From the NCBI RefSeq assembly GCF_002127325.2, contig NC_035443.2, forward strand, positions 146,888,915 to 146,952,914: a DNA stretch of 64,000 nucleotides. Reading direction: 5' to 3'. Every line of letters starts with the position of its first letter. Positions within the stretch are counted from its first letter, which is position 1. The position numbers and the translations under genes are program-made. This DNA is from Helianthus annuus (Eukaryota > Streptophyta > Magnoliopsida > Asterales > Asteraceae). Below the pieces are notes generated by a model that made no database searches, had not been told where the DNA came from, and saw only the letters and a list, made by a program, of their open reading frames with translations. This document shows, in pieces, positions 22,303-34,181 of this stretch.

Positions 22303-24783
22303 ACACCTCCTAAAAATATCTACTAACTAGATCATGTAACTAATACTTAGATTAGAACTAGTAAGTAATCAAACTAGTTAACACCTAACCTACTACCCCC
22401 CCCCCCATGTTGGATGATTAGGGGACATGGGCCCCGCCCTTGATTACTTTGTTATATTTTATAAAAATCTTGTAGGGAATATACCAAACTTAGATGCCAT
22501 ATGCCATCCTAATCTCTATATAAACCACTAGTCCATCATCACATTCATCACTTATCTTCACCAACACACTCAAACTCTCTCCTCCCTTCTCTTGTTCGGC
22601 CGCCCCCTAATACCACCACCACCACCATCACTTGATCACCTTCAAGCATTCTACAAGCATACAAAGGTGCTACGGGTCATACAACGGAGCTTGGTGCTCT
22701 CGGAAGTGGAAGGACCTTCTCTATTTGCTATTAACCACCACATTTCTTCACTCGAACTTCCCTAGCCTTGAGCTAGTGGTAAGAACTTAGATCCGTTCGT
22801 TCTTCATGTTATTTAAGTGGTTAATAGGTGATTTGATGATTAAAGTTATGAAACACTAAAGAACTTGCACTAAAGTCTTGAACATGTTGGTTAAAGAGTA
22901 ACTAGTGGTGTAAATCATGTAGATCTGGTGTGGATATGATTATTGCTGATTTCCTTGATAATTTACTGGTTAATATTAATGTTTGATGTTGTTGTGATCA
23001 CTAAACTTGTTAACGGTATCGATCGAACACGATTTAGAAGGTTAAACACTGAAAATCAGAATCTGTCCAAGTTTTACAGCCAACTTCAGTTGGCTGTAAA
23101 CAGGTCATAAACTCAACGAAAAACTGATATTTTGAGTCTAGAATGTGATATTATGAAATATGGTTCTAATGGCACCGGAATCGTAATTTTTGGACTTCGT
23201 TTACTATTTTTAAAGTGTTAATTTGTAACAGCAACTTAAGCTGAATTTTGACAGCAATAAATGGGTGTCGTACTTTCAGTCATAACCTGAGTTTTGTGAT
23301 GAATCGGACCATGAAATTTGTACAGTAGATGACAACCGATGCATGTGTAATTACCACACTGGAATTTCGTAAATCGGACACTCGATGAATTTTTAATAAA
23401 TTGTTCCGTGGACTGTGGTCAGAAATTCATAAATCTGAGTTCAGTCCGGAATATGATTTTTTTTATAAAATATTGGTAGTGAACCGGACCCCGATATTTT
23501 TACACAACAAAATATGGAAAGTTTAAGACATCTTGTAAAAATTTGGGAATTTTTGGAATAATTTAACTATTTTATTAAAACGTCCGAAAACAGCCAGTTT
23601 TAAATATTAATGCTGAATTGATATAAGTTGTGACTTGCGTGTCTAAATGTCGAGTGTGCTATCCGTGAATGATCTAACATGGTATATATGTTATGTGCAT
23701 TATCGTATGTTTTATTTTGAGTGGGGAATGGATGGGAAACTTAGAGGGGCATAAACCGTTAAAACGATGCATGTTGTGTGATAGATACGTGTAGGAACTT
23801 TGTGTTCTATTTGAAAGCCACTAAATGACTAACTGGTAAATTATATTAGGACGTGATTGACCGACCTTGACTGTTAGCTATATTGAGAATCTAACCGAGC
23901 AAACCGAGGTGAGTTCACACTCTTTCTAAGGCATGGGATTCCCAGGAGTTTGGGAATGGGATTGATTAACTACTTGTACTATCATTACTATTAAACTACT
24001 TTTTACTGTCCTCGGATTGAAGGGCACGTACGTAAAACCTACGTACACGATCATAAGACCATCAACTCTATCACTTTAAGTCCCTCATTTATCGACTTAA
24101 TCGCCGAGGCCTATGGCGAGCGGGTCATTAGTTAATAGCGCTATTAGGTTTAACAAACCTCACACCGTGCCAGTCGGACGGGCGTGTACTAATGGACTAT
24201 GGGCAAAGGGTCAATGCTGATAGACATTGACTTAGGGCACCTCTTATATTTTCGTAGCAGTCGATACGCGTGGTCTAGTAACACATGGGAAACCCCCACT
24301 AACCTTCGCAAACATGTCAGAAAGACCGCAATGCAAACTCATACGATACATGGTTTTCAAAACGAACAAATGATTTACGAAACGAATGCTATAACTAAAC
24401 AACCAACTGTGAATTCACTCAACTTTGTTGTTGACTCGTTGTTACATGCCTTACAGGTCGCTAAATGCTTGGAGCTTGCACGAGGAAGGAGTCGTTGTGG
24501 TGTACGGACGGTTATGTCCCGTGTTTAATATATAATCCTTATGAACTTATTAAACTTGCGTTTGAAACTTTAACTTATAAACTATGGACTCATATTTTGG
24601 ACTTTACGTTTATGCTTCCGCTGTTTAAATTAAAACTTGGTTAACTAGCTTTCGGTCACCAATCGTATTGTGGTTTGCTTTAATTACTTAAATACATAGT
24701 TCAGTATGATTGGTGGCTCGATCCTGGTCATGTCACGCCTCCAAGCGGTAGTACTCCGCATGGTGGATTTTGGGGGTGTGACA

Positions 24784-25011
24784 AAGTGTTTCGCTGACGA
24801 ATCACTGGTTATACCGCATACAGATGTACATATCGACGAGAGCTTAAAATTCGTTGAGAAACCTGTGTCGATCGAGGATCGACAAGTTAAGAAACTTCGC
24901 AGGAAGTATATACCGATTGTGAAGGTGAAATGGGATGCCCGTAGAGGTCCCGAATACACGTGGGAGGTAGAATCCACGATGAAAGAGAAGTACCCTCATA
25001 TATTCCAATAA
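24784..25011 (+). pseudogene. gag-pol: 3' end of gag-pol of element A (integrase tail), cut off by element B
   Basis: After the AAGTG duplication the sequence reads on as the integrase C-terminal extension of element A, ending at TAA 25009-25011. The last about 30 residues ([19 protein letters not shown]...) have the W..R.GPEYTWE..  pattern of the chromodomain-like tail seen in element B. It has no start of its own; it is the far half of the gene at 7196-11542, now 13 kb away. Confidence 0.9.
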
Positions 25012-25028
25012 ATCTCGAGGTCAAGATT

Positions 25029-25047
25029 TCTTTTAAGGGGGTGAGGA
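25029..25047 (+). promoter_or_regulatory. Polypurine tract of element A
   Basis: CTTTTAAGGGGGTGAGGA ends directly before the 3' LTR start at 25048. Just upstream, AAATCT and AGATTT form a small inverted pair, in the position of the stem in element B. Confidence 0.85.
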
Positions 25048-28000
25048 TGTAACAACTCGAAATTTTGCGTCCAATGATGTATTGACACGTGTCTTAAGTT
25101 TACACGTGGTGTTAAATACTAAATAAAGGACTAAAGTCGACAAACATTGAAAGTGTGTAAAATCGAGGGTTAAAAATGTCAACGAGGGATAAATATACTG
25201 TACAGTAACCCTAAATGGTGCTCGTACCTTCAAACGGATAAATCATGGATCGTATGGAACGAATTGCGGAAGAAAGTGAGAGATTACAAACTAAAGGGGT
25301 TAATTGTGTCAACATGTTTAAGTTATACCTATGAGTGACCCTTTAACATACCCGAGGCTTTGTAACAGTAAATTACGCTCACTAGAATATACGATATAAA
25401 TTTCGCGAGGTTTCGTTTTAAAACGAGAAAGTTATGATCAATTTCGTATGCGAGGGGTTAGAAGCGTCAACAATGAAAGTTAGGGCTTTTCGAATAGTAA
25501 TTAAACTAACCGGGGACTTAACGGCGCGGGTAAAGGTCACGAGGCCCTTATTCGTAAATAATCGGGGCCCAAATCGCAAAGTTACCCCTTCGAAACCGAA
25601 AGGCCAGGGCAATAATGGCAAAAGATTTGAAAATCTTGAAAATCAAGTCTCAGGCGACCCGCGTTAGAGATGCAAGTGATCTTACGCGGGCCGCGAGCCA
25701 GGTGCGGATTCGCTTGCTGACAACAGGATCCAGGCGACCCGCGTAAGGGAAGCCTGATCCTTCACGCGGGCCGCGTCAAGGCGCCAGATGCAGAATTCGG
25801 GGACAGGTTCACTGTTTGCTATTTTAACCGCCTTAGAACGCAATTATGGCAGCATGGGCGCCCCCTAAACGTCCCCTAGCACTCAGGGACAGCTGTTGAT
25901 CATCCATGAACAATTGTAGCCTTAGTTGTGATGATCTTATGCTTCCATTTTTAATATAAAAGGGCCATGTAGTGCACACATTGTAACCACACCTCAAACC
26001 TGCTTTCTTGATCACATCTGGAGCTCAAGAGCACTCTTCTAACATCCCTGGTCGTGTACCAAGCTTCTGTAAGTATGCCTAACCCTTTGTGGTTTAGTTT
26101 TTACATAGTTTTAGCTTAAAAGTCAATCCGTCGTAATTAACGATTGACTTTACGATAAAGCATGAATGGTCCAATGGTTTGTCGAATCAAAGGTAGTTAT
26201 ATGTTGGTAATCATGTAGGCTTTAAACCCCTAAAAGGGCACCCTCTGATTTCCACTCTAACTAGTCCGAATGTCGAGTCAAACTTGCTTAGAAAAAGTCA
26301 ACAGAATGCTATTTTGCGATTTTATGCATAATCGGTAATGTAGATAGCGTGTAACCTTTTTTAACACTCATATAACATGATAATAAGTATATTAACTAGT
26401 CTAAGCTTGTTTGATCCGACCATTTACTGTTTTGACCCGGTTCGGAACCGAAAGTAGCAAAACTTTGACTTTTGCTTTGACTTCAGTTCTGACCCGTTTT
26501 GGTATAATTTAGATATGCCTTAGGACTCTCTTAGGACCAAGTTACATGATGGTATAACCCTCTGTGACCGGTTCGTGGTTTGTCCGAGTCTTTAGCACAT
26601 TTCCGTTAAAAGCTTAAAAGTTGACCGTAACGCCCTTTTTACTTTAAAACGTGAATTTTGGACATGTGAAGGGACAATAACCTTAGTTACTGATTTCTAA
26701 GCATGTCCCTAAAAATCTCACGTCAATCCGAGGTCTAGAATAGGAGTTATGCTAAATAGCGCAATTACGGAAACTTTAGTAATAAAACGGCGCATTTAGC
26801 GTAAAGCCTATCTAAACCCAAATTTCGACACCAAACCTTTTACACGCTGATGTAAAATACTATTTTGAGATTTTCAAAGATTTTTAATCATTTTTAACCT
26901 GCTCATAACCTGCGGTTATGGCTTCGGTTCGGTAAATACCGAATATACCCTTTTCGAGCATAACTTGAGTTCTACAAGGTATTTTGACCCGATTCCAGTT
27001 GCTACTGATTTTAAATAATAAATAGAGTATTTTGGACTTTATAAACTGTTCGGAAAACTCAAATTTCCTGTAGAACTCAGAAACCTCTTTTATAATCTTT
27101 AAAATGACCGAAATAGCCTTACGGGGCATATAATGGATTTAAACTCATTACGGGCATTATGAAAGGTATCCTACTAATACCACAACCTCTTTAAAGCATA
27201 TTGAGTTAGGAAATTTGTGTAGGACTCTTACGGTTACCCGTTACGCCTTTTGCGCGCATGGTTCGGTTTATGTATCTAGTTTACATAAACTAGCCGAAAC
27301 GGGTCAAACCTTATTGTTTTGACCTCAAAATCCAGAGTGTGGTCATATTACCCATATAAAACAAGTCTTCAAACTTGTTGGGTCCAAACCACATTCCATT
27401 CCCGGTTTTCGCCTTTCACGCGATTAAACCGTAATTATCCTTTGAAACTGACCGGTCTAAGCTAAGGCTAAATTAAAGACCCGTTAGGATTCTAATAGGT
27501 TGTTTAAACCTTCGTTCCAGAGTAGGAGACCAGTAAAAGAAACTTGCATTTGTTTATTAAGGATATTACTTGCTCAGGTAAATACTTTTAACTTATTTTC
27601 CCTATATGGGCTTGGGTTACAGTATATAAATTAACGCTTGTTCGGGCATTAAATCTTCCATTATATGGTGGTTAATTGAATAATTTAATCGGCCCGTTCA
27701 AATACGTTTTATTGGCTTTACGCCTTTCGGAGCTTAATGACCATGTCCCGGATATCCTTGGCATCATTTTACTAAATGGCCACGACCCCGACACACGGGT
27801 GTAGGCGTACACCCGTAATTTGTCTAGATTATTAAAGGCATAACCGTTGGTTTTTCCCGCCATGGCTTTATGCTTTGTGGCGTGTCTATTAACCTTAAAC
27901 CCGGCACGACCCGGCGACCGAACGCATAGTAAACATGTAATTCTTTTACAAGATTTAATTAATAAATTATCCCAAGTTATAAAGAGTTTGTGCCATGTGC

Positions 28001-28383
28001 ATTCAAATCAATTTTTATTAAACATTTTACAAAAGTGTCGGTTGAATGTATTTACCAGTGTAAACTGACGTATTTTCCCCAAAAAGATTAATGCAGGTTC
28101 TACTCGTAATAGGCTGGCCACTCCTTAGCATCGTTAGAGTCTTGCAAGCTTGGGATGCCAATATCTGTTGAACAATTATTTTCTATCTTATTTTGATCCC
28201 CTGTGGATTATATTTCGACGATTGTGATACTTGGATATTACATTCAATAGTTGAAATATATTTATCTTTATGCTTCCGCTGTGCATTTATATATTGTGTG
28301 GTTTGACTATATTGTTGCCAACTACGTCACGGTAATCCCCCACCGGGCCCACCGGTGATACACGTGGAAATCGGGGTGTGACA
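25048..28383 (+). repeat. 3' LTR of Tekay element A
   Basis: 3336 bp, the same length as the 5' LTR, with about 50 scattered differences by eye (about 1.5 percent). It ends GGTGTGACA and returns to Athila-like LTR sequence. Confidence 0.93.
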
Positions 28384-28908
28384 AAGGGGCCTACCACTTT
28401 TCGCATTAATAACTTAATTAATTATCTTTCAATATTCTGACCATTTGGGATTGTATCCTTGCTGACTCAAACCACTGGGTTGAGGGTAACGTCATCTTCA
28501 AAAGAGGGGCCTACTACTATAACTAAGATAATCTCTTAAAAAGTGCAAAAGCGCGAAAATCATCAAAGGATACATTAAAGGCGAGTCGGATCCAAGTGAT
28601 TCATCTTGTCTATTTGTGTTTATTTTATTTTTATTTCTGCATTTTTAGTTTTAATTTTTCATGTTTTAAACCTTTTCTCAAAAAAATTAGATTGATAAGA
28701 CATTGAGGATAAACCGGTACTAAAAGCTCTTGTGTCCTTGAACGACCTCGGTATCTTACCAACGCTATACTACGCTCACGATGGGTGCATTTGCCCAAAT
28801 GTGTGTTTAGTGTTAGTAGAATATCGTGTTTTATAAATTTAAAATTTGACTAATGTGTTTAATGGGCTTAAAATATCAATAAAAATATATCACACCTTAC
28901 ACACACCA
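28384..28908 (+). repeat. Athila-like 5' LTR, right part
   Basis: Matches 41566-42019 plus 53498-53565 of the 3' LTR. The LTR carries an internal direct duplication (period about 120 bp, unit around TGACTCAAACCACT...GAGGGTAACGTCACC; 41504-41577 and 41625-41697 in the 3' copy). Element A inserted into the first unit. Confidence 0.88.
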
Positions 28909-28913
28909 AGTTT

Positions 28914-28931
28914 TGGCGCCGTTGCAGGGGA
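28914..28931 (+). other. Primer binding site of Athila-like element (tRNA-Asp)
   Basis: TGGCGCCGTTGCAGGGGA lies 5 bp after the LTR. It matches the complement of the tRNA-Asp 3' end except for an A where C is expected. Asp-tRNA priming is known for Athila-type elements. Confidence 0.85.
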
Positions 28932-29033
28932 CACAAGGATTTTAAGAAAGTTAGGAATCAACGGCCTAATCATTTTTCTTATTTTTCTATTTTTTGGGAT
29001 TTTTCTTAATTTTTCAGCATCTGCAGACTTCAG

Positions 29034-29213
29034 CACGGGTCGTGCCTAGTCGGACACGGGGCCGTGCCCAACAACCTTACTGGCAGTTTTTGTTTTCTGA
29101 GTTACAGAGGAGTGATCACGGGGCCGTGTTGAACTCCCCAGTAACTGGGATCCAGAAAACAATCACTACAACAATGACCACGGGCCGTGGTCAGTGACCA
29201 CGGGGCCGTGGTG
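29034..29213 (+). repeat. Palindromic CACGGGGCCGTG word array, leader copy
   Basis: At least five near-palindromic words built on CACGG(GG)CCGTG, for example GACCACGGGCCGTGGTC, in 180 bp just before gag. The same words recur at 31740-31930 and in the LTR (33538-33735, 40774-40880). Confidence 0.85.
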
Positions 29214-29292
29214 AGACTTCTGACCAACGTTCTTTTTGTTTTATCGCAGGACTTGGAACCCAGGCGCAGCACCTGAACTTTCTACGCAGTGC

Positions 29293-31517
29293 ATGAGCTC
29301 CAGTTCCAATAAAGACATAAAAGAACCTCTAGACGATCCCGAACGCTTTCTAAGAAAAAGACTAAAAGCTAAAAGCCAAGAGAAAGCCTCGGGGGACCAA
29401 CTTCCAATGGCGGATCAGCGTACCTTTATGGATTACCTACGGCCCACGGTAGGTAATCTCAGAGCCGCTATCAATGCACCGAATGTCGATGCCAACAACT
29501 TCGAACTTCGGCCGCACTTGATTCAAATGCTCCAAAATTCCGCAACCTTCCATTGCCTAGCTGATGAAGATCCACATCTACATATTACCAACTTTTTTGG
29601 AAATATGTGATACTTTCCGGATCAATGGAGCATCAAACGACGCCATCCGCCTCTGAATGTTCCCATTCTCACTAAAAGACCGAGCCAAGGCTTTGCTTAA
29701 CACCCTCCCAAGTGGTTCGGTAAACACTTGGGATGAACTTGCCCAAAAGTTTCTATATAAGTATTTCCCGCCCTCTAAAACCGCTAAATCAATGACAGAA
29801 ATCAATACACACTCACAAGAGGACGGGGAATCCTTATATGAAACTTGGGAAAGATTCAAGGAGCTATTGAGGAAATGTCCTCATCATGGTCTCGCAGTAT
29901 GGCAACAAGTATCCACTTTCTATAATGGGTTGTTGCCACACACAAGACAATCACTCGGCTCTATCTCTGGGGGACTCCTGGGTAATCGTCGCCCAAATGA
30001 AATTTATAGTCAAATTGAGGAAATTGCTCAAAACAATTTTCAATGGCACATACCCCGAGGCACAAAATCTATTGCCCCGGGTGCCTACAAGGTGGAAGAA
30101 TGCACCTCTTTACAGGCCCAAATCGAGCCACTATCTTCAAAAATCAAAAAGTTAGAAATGGCAATAACGGCCTCGGTTATGGCTTGTGAAGGGTATGGTG
30201 TGCCGCATGAAAATTGGAGTTGTATGAAAGAACTGGATAATCAAACAGAAATGGTAAACTACATTGATAATAGACTTAGGCCGTCGGGTCCCCCAAGGGC
30301 ACCTACAACCAAGGATGGCGTAACCACCCTAACCTTGGTTGGAGAGAACCCAGCAATAGTAGTAACCAACAAAACCAAAACCAACGAACAAACTTTCAAC
30401 AACAACCAAGAAATGAGTCACAAAATTTCTCTCAACAACAAGGGGAACGAGAGAGGCTTGAAGACACTGTTACACGCCTCATCTCCGACACCGAAAAAAG
30501 AACTCGGATCGATTCCTACAAATGGAATCAAACTTTAGAAATCAAGAAGCTAGTATACAAAACATTGAAAAACAATTAAATCAGCTAGCTCAAAATTTCT
30601 CTGAGAGACCACAAGGCGCACTACCTAGCAATACCGAAACCAATCCAAAGGCGCAAGTACATCTCATAACTCTAAGAAACCAGACCGTAGGTCCCGAGGA
30701 GGCCCCAATACCCCCATCCGAAAAACGTCGACCCAGTCAAAACCCGACCTCACCTTCAACCCATAAGGAAACAACGCCTCTGCCAAATCCCGAACCAACT
30801 AAGAACCCCTCGGTGCCCTACCCAGGTCGGTTACTTCGCCAAAAGACCGATGAGCAATTCACAAAATTCATAAACTTGCTAAAAAAATTGCATATCAATC
30901 TTCCCTTTGTGGAAGTCCTCACTCAAATGCCAAAATATTCAAAATTTATGAGAGACTTCCTCACTCACAAAAGGAAGATTGAAACATTGCAATTAGTCAA
31001 TTTAAGTGAAGAATGCTCCGCCATACTACTCAACAAACTCCCACAAAAGAAAATCGACCCCGGAAGTTTCACCATCCCTTGTTCCATTGGGGGGTCTCCT
31101 GTACGCAATGCGCTAGCCGACCTTGGGGCTAGCATCAATCTCATGCCCGCATCAATGTTTGACCGACTCGGGCTGGGTAAAACAAGCCCCACAAAGATGA
31201 GCATACAACTAGCCGATAGGTCTATCAAATACCCACAAGGTGTCGCCGAAAATCTATTGGTAAAAGTCGGTATGGAGGAAGACACTGAAGTAGCGCTCAT
31301 TCTAGGAAGACCATTCCTTGCCACCGCTCACGCAATGGTGGATATGAGTGATTGGAAACTATCATTGAGAGTCGGAGACAAGTAGATGAAATTCGGGGTT
31401 GGGAAAAGAGTAGAAGACGACCCGGTCAACTACATGGATGTCATAGACTCAAGCTTGGATGACGCTCTCCGACGGTGCAACACGGGATGCGAGACATCCC
31501 GCCCGGGTAACATATGA
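29293..31517 (+). pseudogene. gag-pro: gag-protease gene of Athila-like element, broken
   Basis: The likely start is ATG 29293 (MSSSSNKDIKEPLDDPE); the frame is open upstream to 29236. An extra T in a T run near 29596 shifts the frame, and a TGA follows at 29653-29655. The frame from 29657 holds the retrotransposon gag core (WDELAQKFLYKYFPP, ETWERFKELLRKCPHHG). One-base changes near 30290 and 30528 shift the frame again. The last frame (30522-31385) encodes the aspartic protease: NALADLGASINLMP with D-L-G-A-S, then ILGRPFLATAHAMVD. TAG 31383-31385 ends it, but the frame stays open for 43 more codons of Athila-like sequence (MKFGVGKRVEDDPVNYMDVI) to TGA 31515-31517. RT, RNase H and integrase are absent, so this was a gag-protease element even before decay. 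Confidence 0.85.
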
Positions 31518-31739
31518 CTGACTTTGGGTCTAGCCAAGGACCCTTATAAAAAAGGCGCACCACGGAGGCATTCCGCGGAACTATCCGTAGTTTTTAGTTT
31601 AGTGTAACTTTTATATTTTCTAGTCTAGCTTTACTTTTCATGAATAAAACACACTCGAAAAGGTGGAGGTTACCAAGGGAACATATAAACCACACCCCAT
31701 GCACAAAAACAGAGCTTCACGACAATTTTCCAACATTAC

Positions 31740-31930
31740 AGCAAGTTCAGCACGGGGCCGTGCTCAGCCCAACACGCCCCGTGCCCAAGGCTCTGCAGAA
31801 ATTTGCCCAGTTCACGTAACTGGACATGGGGCCGTGCTCACTGAACACGCCCCGTGCCCAGCCTTCTGTTTAATTTTGGTACTGGCGATCTGACCACGGG
31901 GTCGTGCCCGGACCAACACAGGGCCGTGGC
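31740..31930 (+). repeat. Palindromic CACGGGGCCGTG word array, 3' internal copy
   Basis: About six words (CACGGGGCCGTGC, ACACGCCCCGTGCC, GACCACGGGGTCGTG and similar) in the short non-coding stretch between protease and purine tract. Confidence 0.85.
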
Positions 31931-32032
31931 CAGACGCACAATAACACAAAATTTTGTTTTTAAACACCTTTTTACGCATTCAATCAATCTAAAAACTTAT
32001 TATTGGGACACATTGAGGACAATGTGTAATTT

Positions 32033-32045
32033 AAGTGTGGGGGGA
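32033..32045 (+). promoter_or_regulatory. Polypurine tract of Athila-like element
   Basis: AAGTGTGGGGGGA directly precedes TGCTAAAACC, the inferred 3' LTR start. The corresponding 5' LTR start lies outside the window, so the boundary is inferred from the tract alone. Confidence 0.7.
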
Positions 32046-33735
32046 TGCTAAAACCTTGAATTTTGCAAGTCCTAATAACAAGCCTTACACAAAACTCTAT
32101 TGGAACCGCTAATCACCCCAAAATTTTTCAAAACAATTTTCATTTTTTTACTTGTCTTGGTTTAATTTGGGAATAACAAGTTCTAAAAATGTTATATTTT
32201 TACAAATTTACAACCGATAACATCGTATTAAAAAGAACCAACATAAGAAAATTATGAAAAGGCATGACAAATCTGATTAAAATTTGTTTATATATACTTG
32301 ATCACATTATAAACCCATTCCCACAACAAGTGAGTTTTGAGCCTTTATTGAGCATACAAGCATACATCTTTAAACTAAATGCTCATTTTTCATTTCTTGT
32401 GTGAATAGCCGCTTGGTTCTTACAACTCTAGAACTTGCCACGACGATACATTCCCGGTCCTTACCAACTTAAACCCAGGTAAGTATATGATGGAGGCATT
32501 AGGACTAACCCATTTTCATTTCCACACCATTATTTTTCATTTTCTTTATCACCTACCCAAAATCCCCCTAGTTAACCCCTTTGAGCCAAAACCTTTTCAT
32601 TTATAAACCCACAAAACAAACACCTTTACCCACCAATACCTTTTTCTTTTCAACCCCTTTATTTTAGTAAAAAGCTTGGTTCTCTTGTGACGTTTCGTTA
32701 TAAAAAAATGAAAGTCTAGCAATAAACAAACAAGTTCCTCAAAGAAACTTTGTTTGAAGATGTGTAGTTTGAATAAAAGTCACAAAAAAAGTTTTGCGAC
32801 GATCGACGCTTTTTACGCTTTTAGCCCTTTTTACTAACCACTAACCAAAACCACCTACCCTTAGCCCAAGCCTAACCCTTTCCAAGTCCTCTTGATATTT
32901 ACGAAGGTTCATAGTTAAAAAGGAGGAGGATTGATTGCTTGGCAAGCATATGGTAGAAGTCAGTTTCATGCCAGTCTCGAGTGTTTCACAAAAATACATC
33001 TTCGGCCGAGGGTTGAGTGATCTCCCATGAGATATGTGAACTTGTATATAAATAGAATTTTAAAGAGGCATGTTATGCCCAAATATGTACTTTCTCTTAT
33101 GAAACGTTCTAAATAAATCATAACGAATAGGATTCTAAATAGTATAAAAATAAAACCCAATAAAGATCTTGGATTCCCGACACTCAAGACAAGCCCAAAA
33201 CTTCTCTTCTACCCATTCTATTTGGGTGTGTAAGCCACATAATAAAGAGTTTCGCTTGAGAACAAGCAAAGATTCAAGTGCGTGGGTATTTGATGTGTGT
33301 AAAATGCAACATATAAATTACATTAAATGAGGCATAAAACTAACCCTTTTTAGTACTGATGTTGGAAAAAGTGTGTTTTTATCCTCCTTTTGAATATACA
33401 GGACCAAATGAGCTTAAACGAACAAAAGGAACAAATATACAGCAAAAACCAACATAAATACAAAGAAAAGGAATAAACGTGACATGCCCGACCCCTTGAC
33501 AGCATCTCCAAGAGCAAAAACAAGAAACAGAAGGCTGACCATGGCCCGTGCCCACTGGACACGGGGGCGTGGTCAGGTGTCTGCAAAAAGGACAAAGCTG
33601 TGGAAGCTTCTACGCCCACCACGAGGACGTGCCCAGCTCAGCACGGGGCGTGATCAACGCTAAGATTCGCAGAATCTTGCAAAATCTTGTTAGTATAGAT
33701 ACGTTTCTGCACACGGGGCCATGCCCGCTGGACAC
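32046..33735 (+). repeat. Athila-like 3' LTR, first part (U3)
   Basis: 1690 bp from the inferred LTR start to the copia insertion. It is AT-rich without convincing frames until 33538, where CACGG/CCGTG words begin (GACCATGGCCCGTGCC, GGACACGGGGGCGTGG, CACGGGGCGTGATC). No partner is visible because the 5' LTR equivalent lies left of base 1. Confidence 0.7.
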
Positions 33736-34167
33736 TGTAGGATCGTTTGCACGACCAAACGAGTCGTTCAGAAGAGTTTTTGTCCAATACGAAAGGTGGA
33801 AACAGACGTATCGGAGTAGAAATAGCTTGATATACACTTTAAATGTCTATTTGATTGATATAACAGCAAATTACAGTGAGTAGACACTTCGGCAGCAGTT
33901 CGGCACTGAAACCGGAAAGTTACAAATGACAAGGCATGACATATATTTATAGGCTGGGGTATTCCGCAAGAAATGGTTCGTGCGAAATGGCCATTGCTAT
34001 TTTGTACGAAATGACAAGGTCATTTCGTGCGAAATGAACTCTGGTCCATTTCGTGCGAAATAGCCCTCAAACACATTTTTGACATTTTTCTGTATATCGT
34101 GCCCTGATCTATCTAATACAATACAAGACTCGATGCAAGACGAAGTCGACAGACATGTGCATCAACA
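33736..34167 (-). repeat. 3' LTR of copia-type element
   Basis: 432 bp. It contains the minus-strand TATA (plus-strand TATTTATAGG near 33944-33953) and, upstream of it on the minus strand, palindromes such as CATTTCGTGCGAAATG (33975-34065). Confidence 0.93.
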
Positions 34168-34181
34168 GACTCCCCTTTGGA
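34168..34181 (-). promoter_or_regulatory. Polypurine tract of copia-type element
   Basis: Reads CCAAAGGGGAGTC on the minus strand, directly adjoining the 3' LTR. Confidence 0.85.

Larger units (their letters stand above)
11543..24783 (+). mobile_element. Tekay/Del-type retrotransposon B, inserted in pol of element A
   Basis: Starts TGTGACACC and ends GGTGTGACA, with a perfect AAGTG duplication at 11538-11542 and 24784-24788. LTRs are 11543-14473 (2931 bp) and 19361-24783 (about 2.94 kb once the solo LTR is subtracted). They differ at roughly 16-20 positions by eye, and the last 1.1 kb looks identical, so the insertion is recent. The internal region has one degraded gag-pol and a primer site with a deletion. 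Element C (59038 onward) belongs to the same broad family. Confidence 0.95.
19361..24783 (+). repeat. 3' LTR of element B, interrupted by a solo LTR
   Basis: 19361-19818 and 22303-24783 join to match the 5' LTR closely. The interruption is the solo LTR at 19819-22302. Confidence 0.94.
632..28383 (+). mobile_element. Tekay/Del-type Ty3/gypsy retrotransposon A
   Basis: Bounded by two 3336-bp LTRs (632-3967 and 25048-28383) starting TGTAAC and ending TGTGACA. It has an initiator-Met primer site, an extra proline-rich reading frame, one gag-pol frame and a purine tract. Order of domains is gag, zinc knuckles, protease, RT, RNase H, integrase, then a chromodomain-like tail, as in chromoviruses; the long LTRs and tRNA-Met primer site fit Tekay/Del. 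It sits in the Athila-like 5' LTR. The target duplication is not clean: the left flank ends AAAAG and the right flank begins AAGGG. The LTRs differ at roughly 50 positions by eye. It was later split by a hAT element and by element B. Confidence 0.92.

Noticed and set aside
631..28384. A clean 5-bp target duplication for element A
   Set aside because: The left flank ends AAAAG but the right begins AAGGG; compared with the intact LTR copy at 41563, a small change must have occurred, so I do not claim an exact duplication.
29034..31930. Regular palindromic words that could suggest a CRISPR array
   Set aside because: Spacers are irregular, words vary, no cas genes are present, and the host is a plant.
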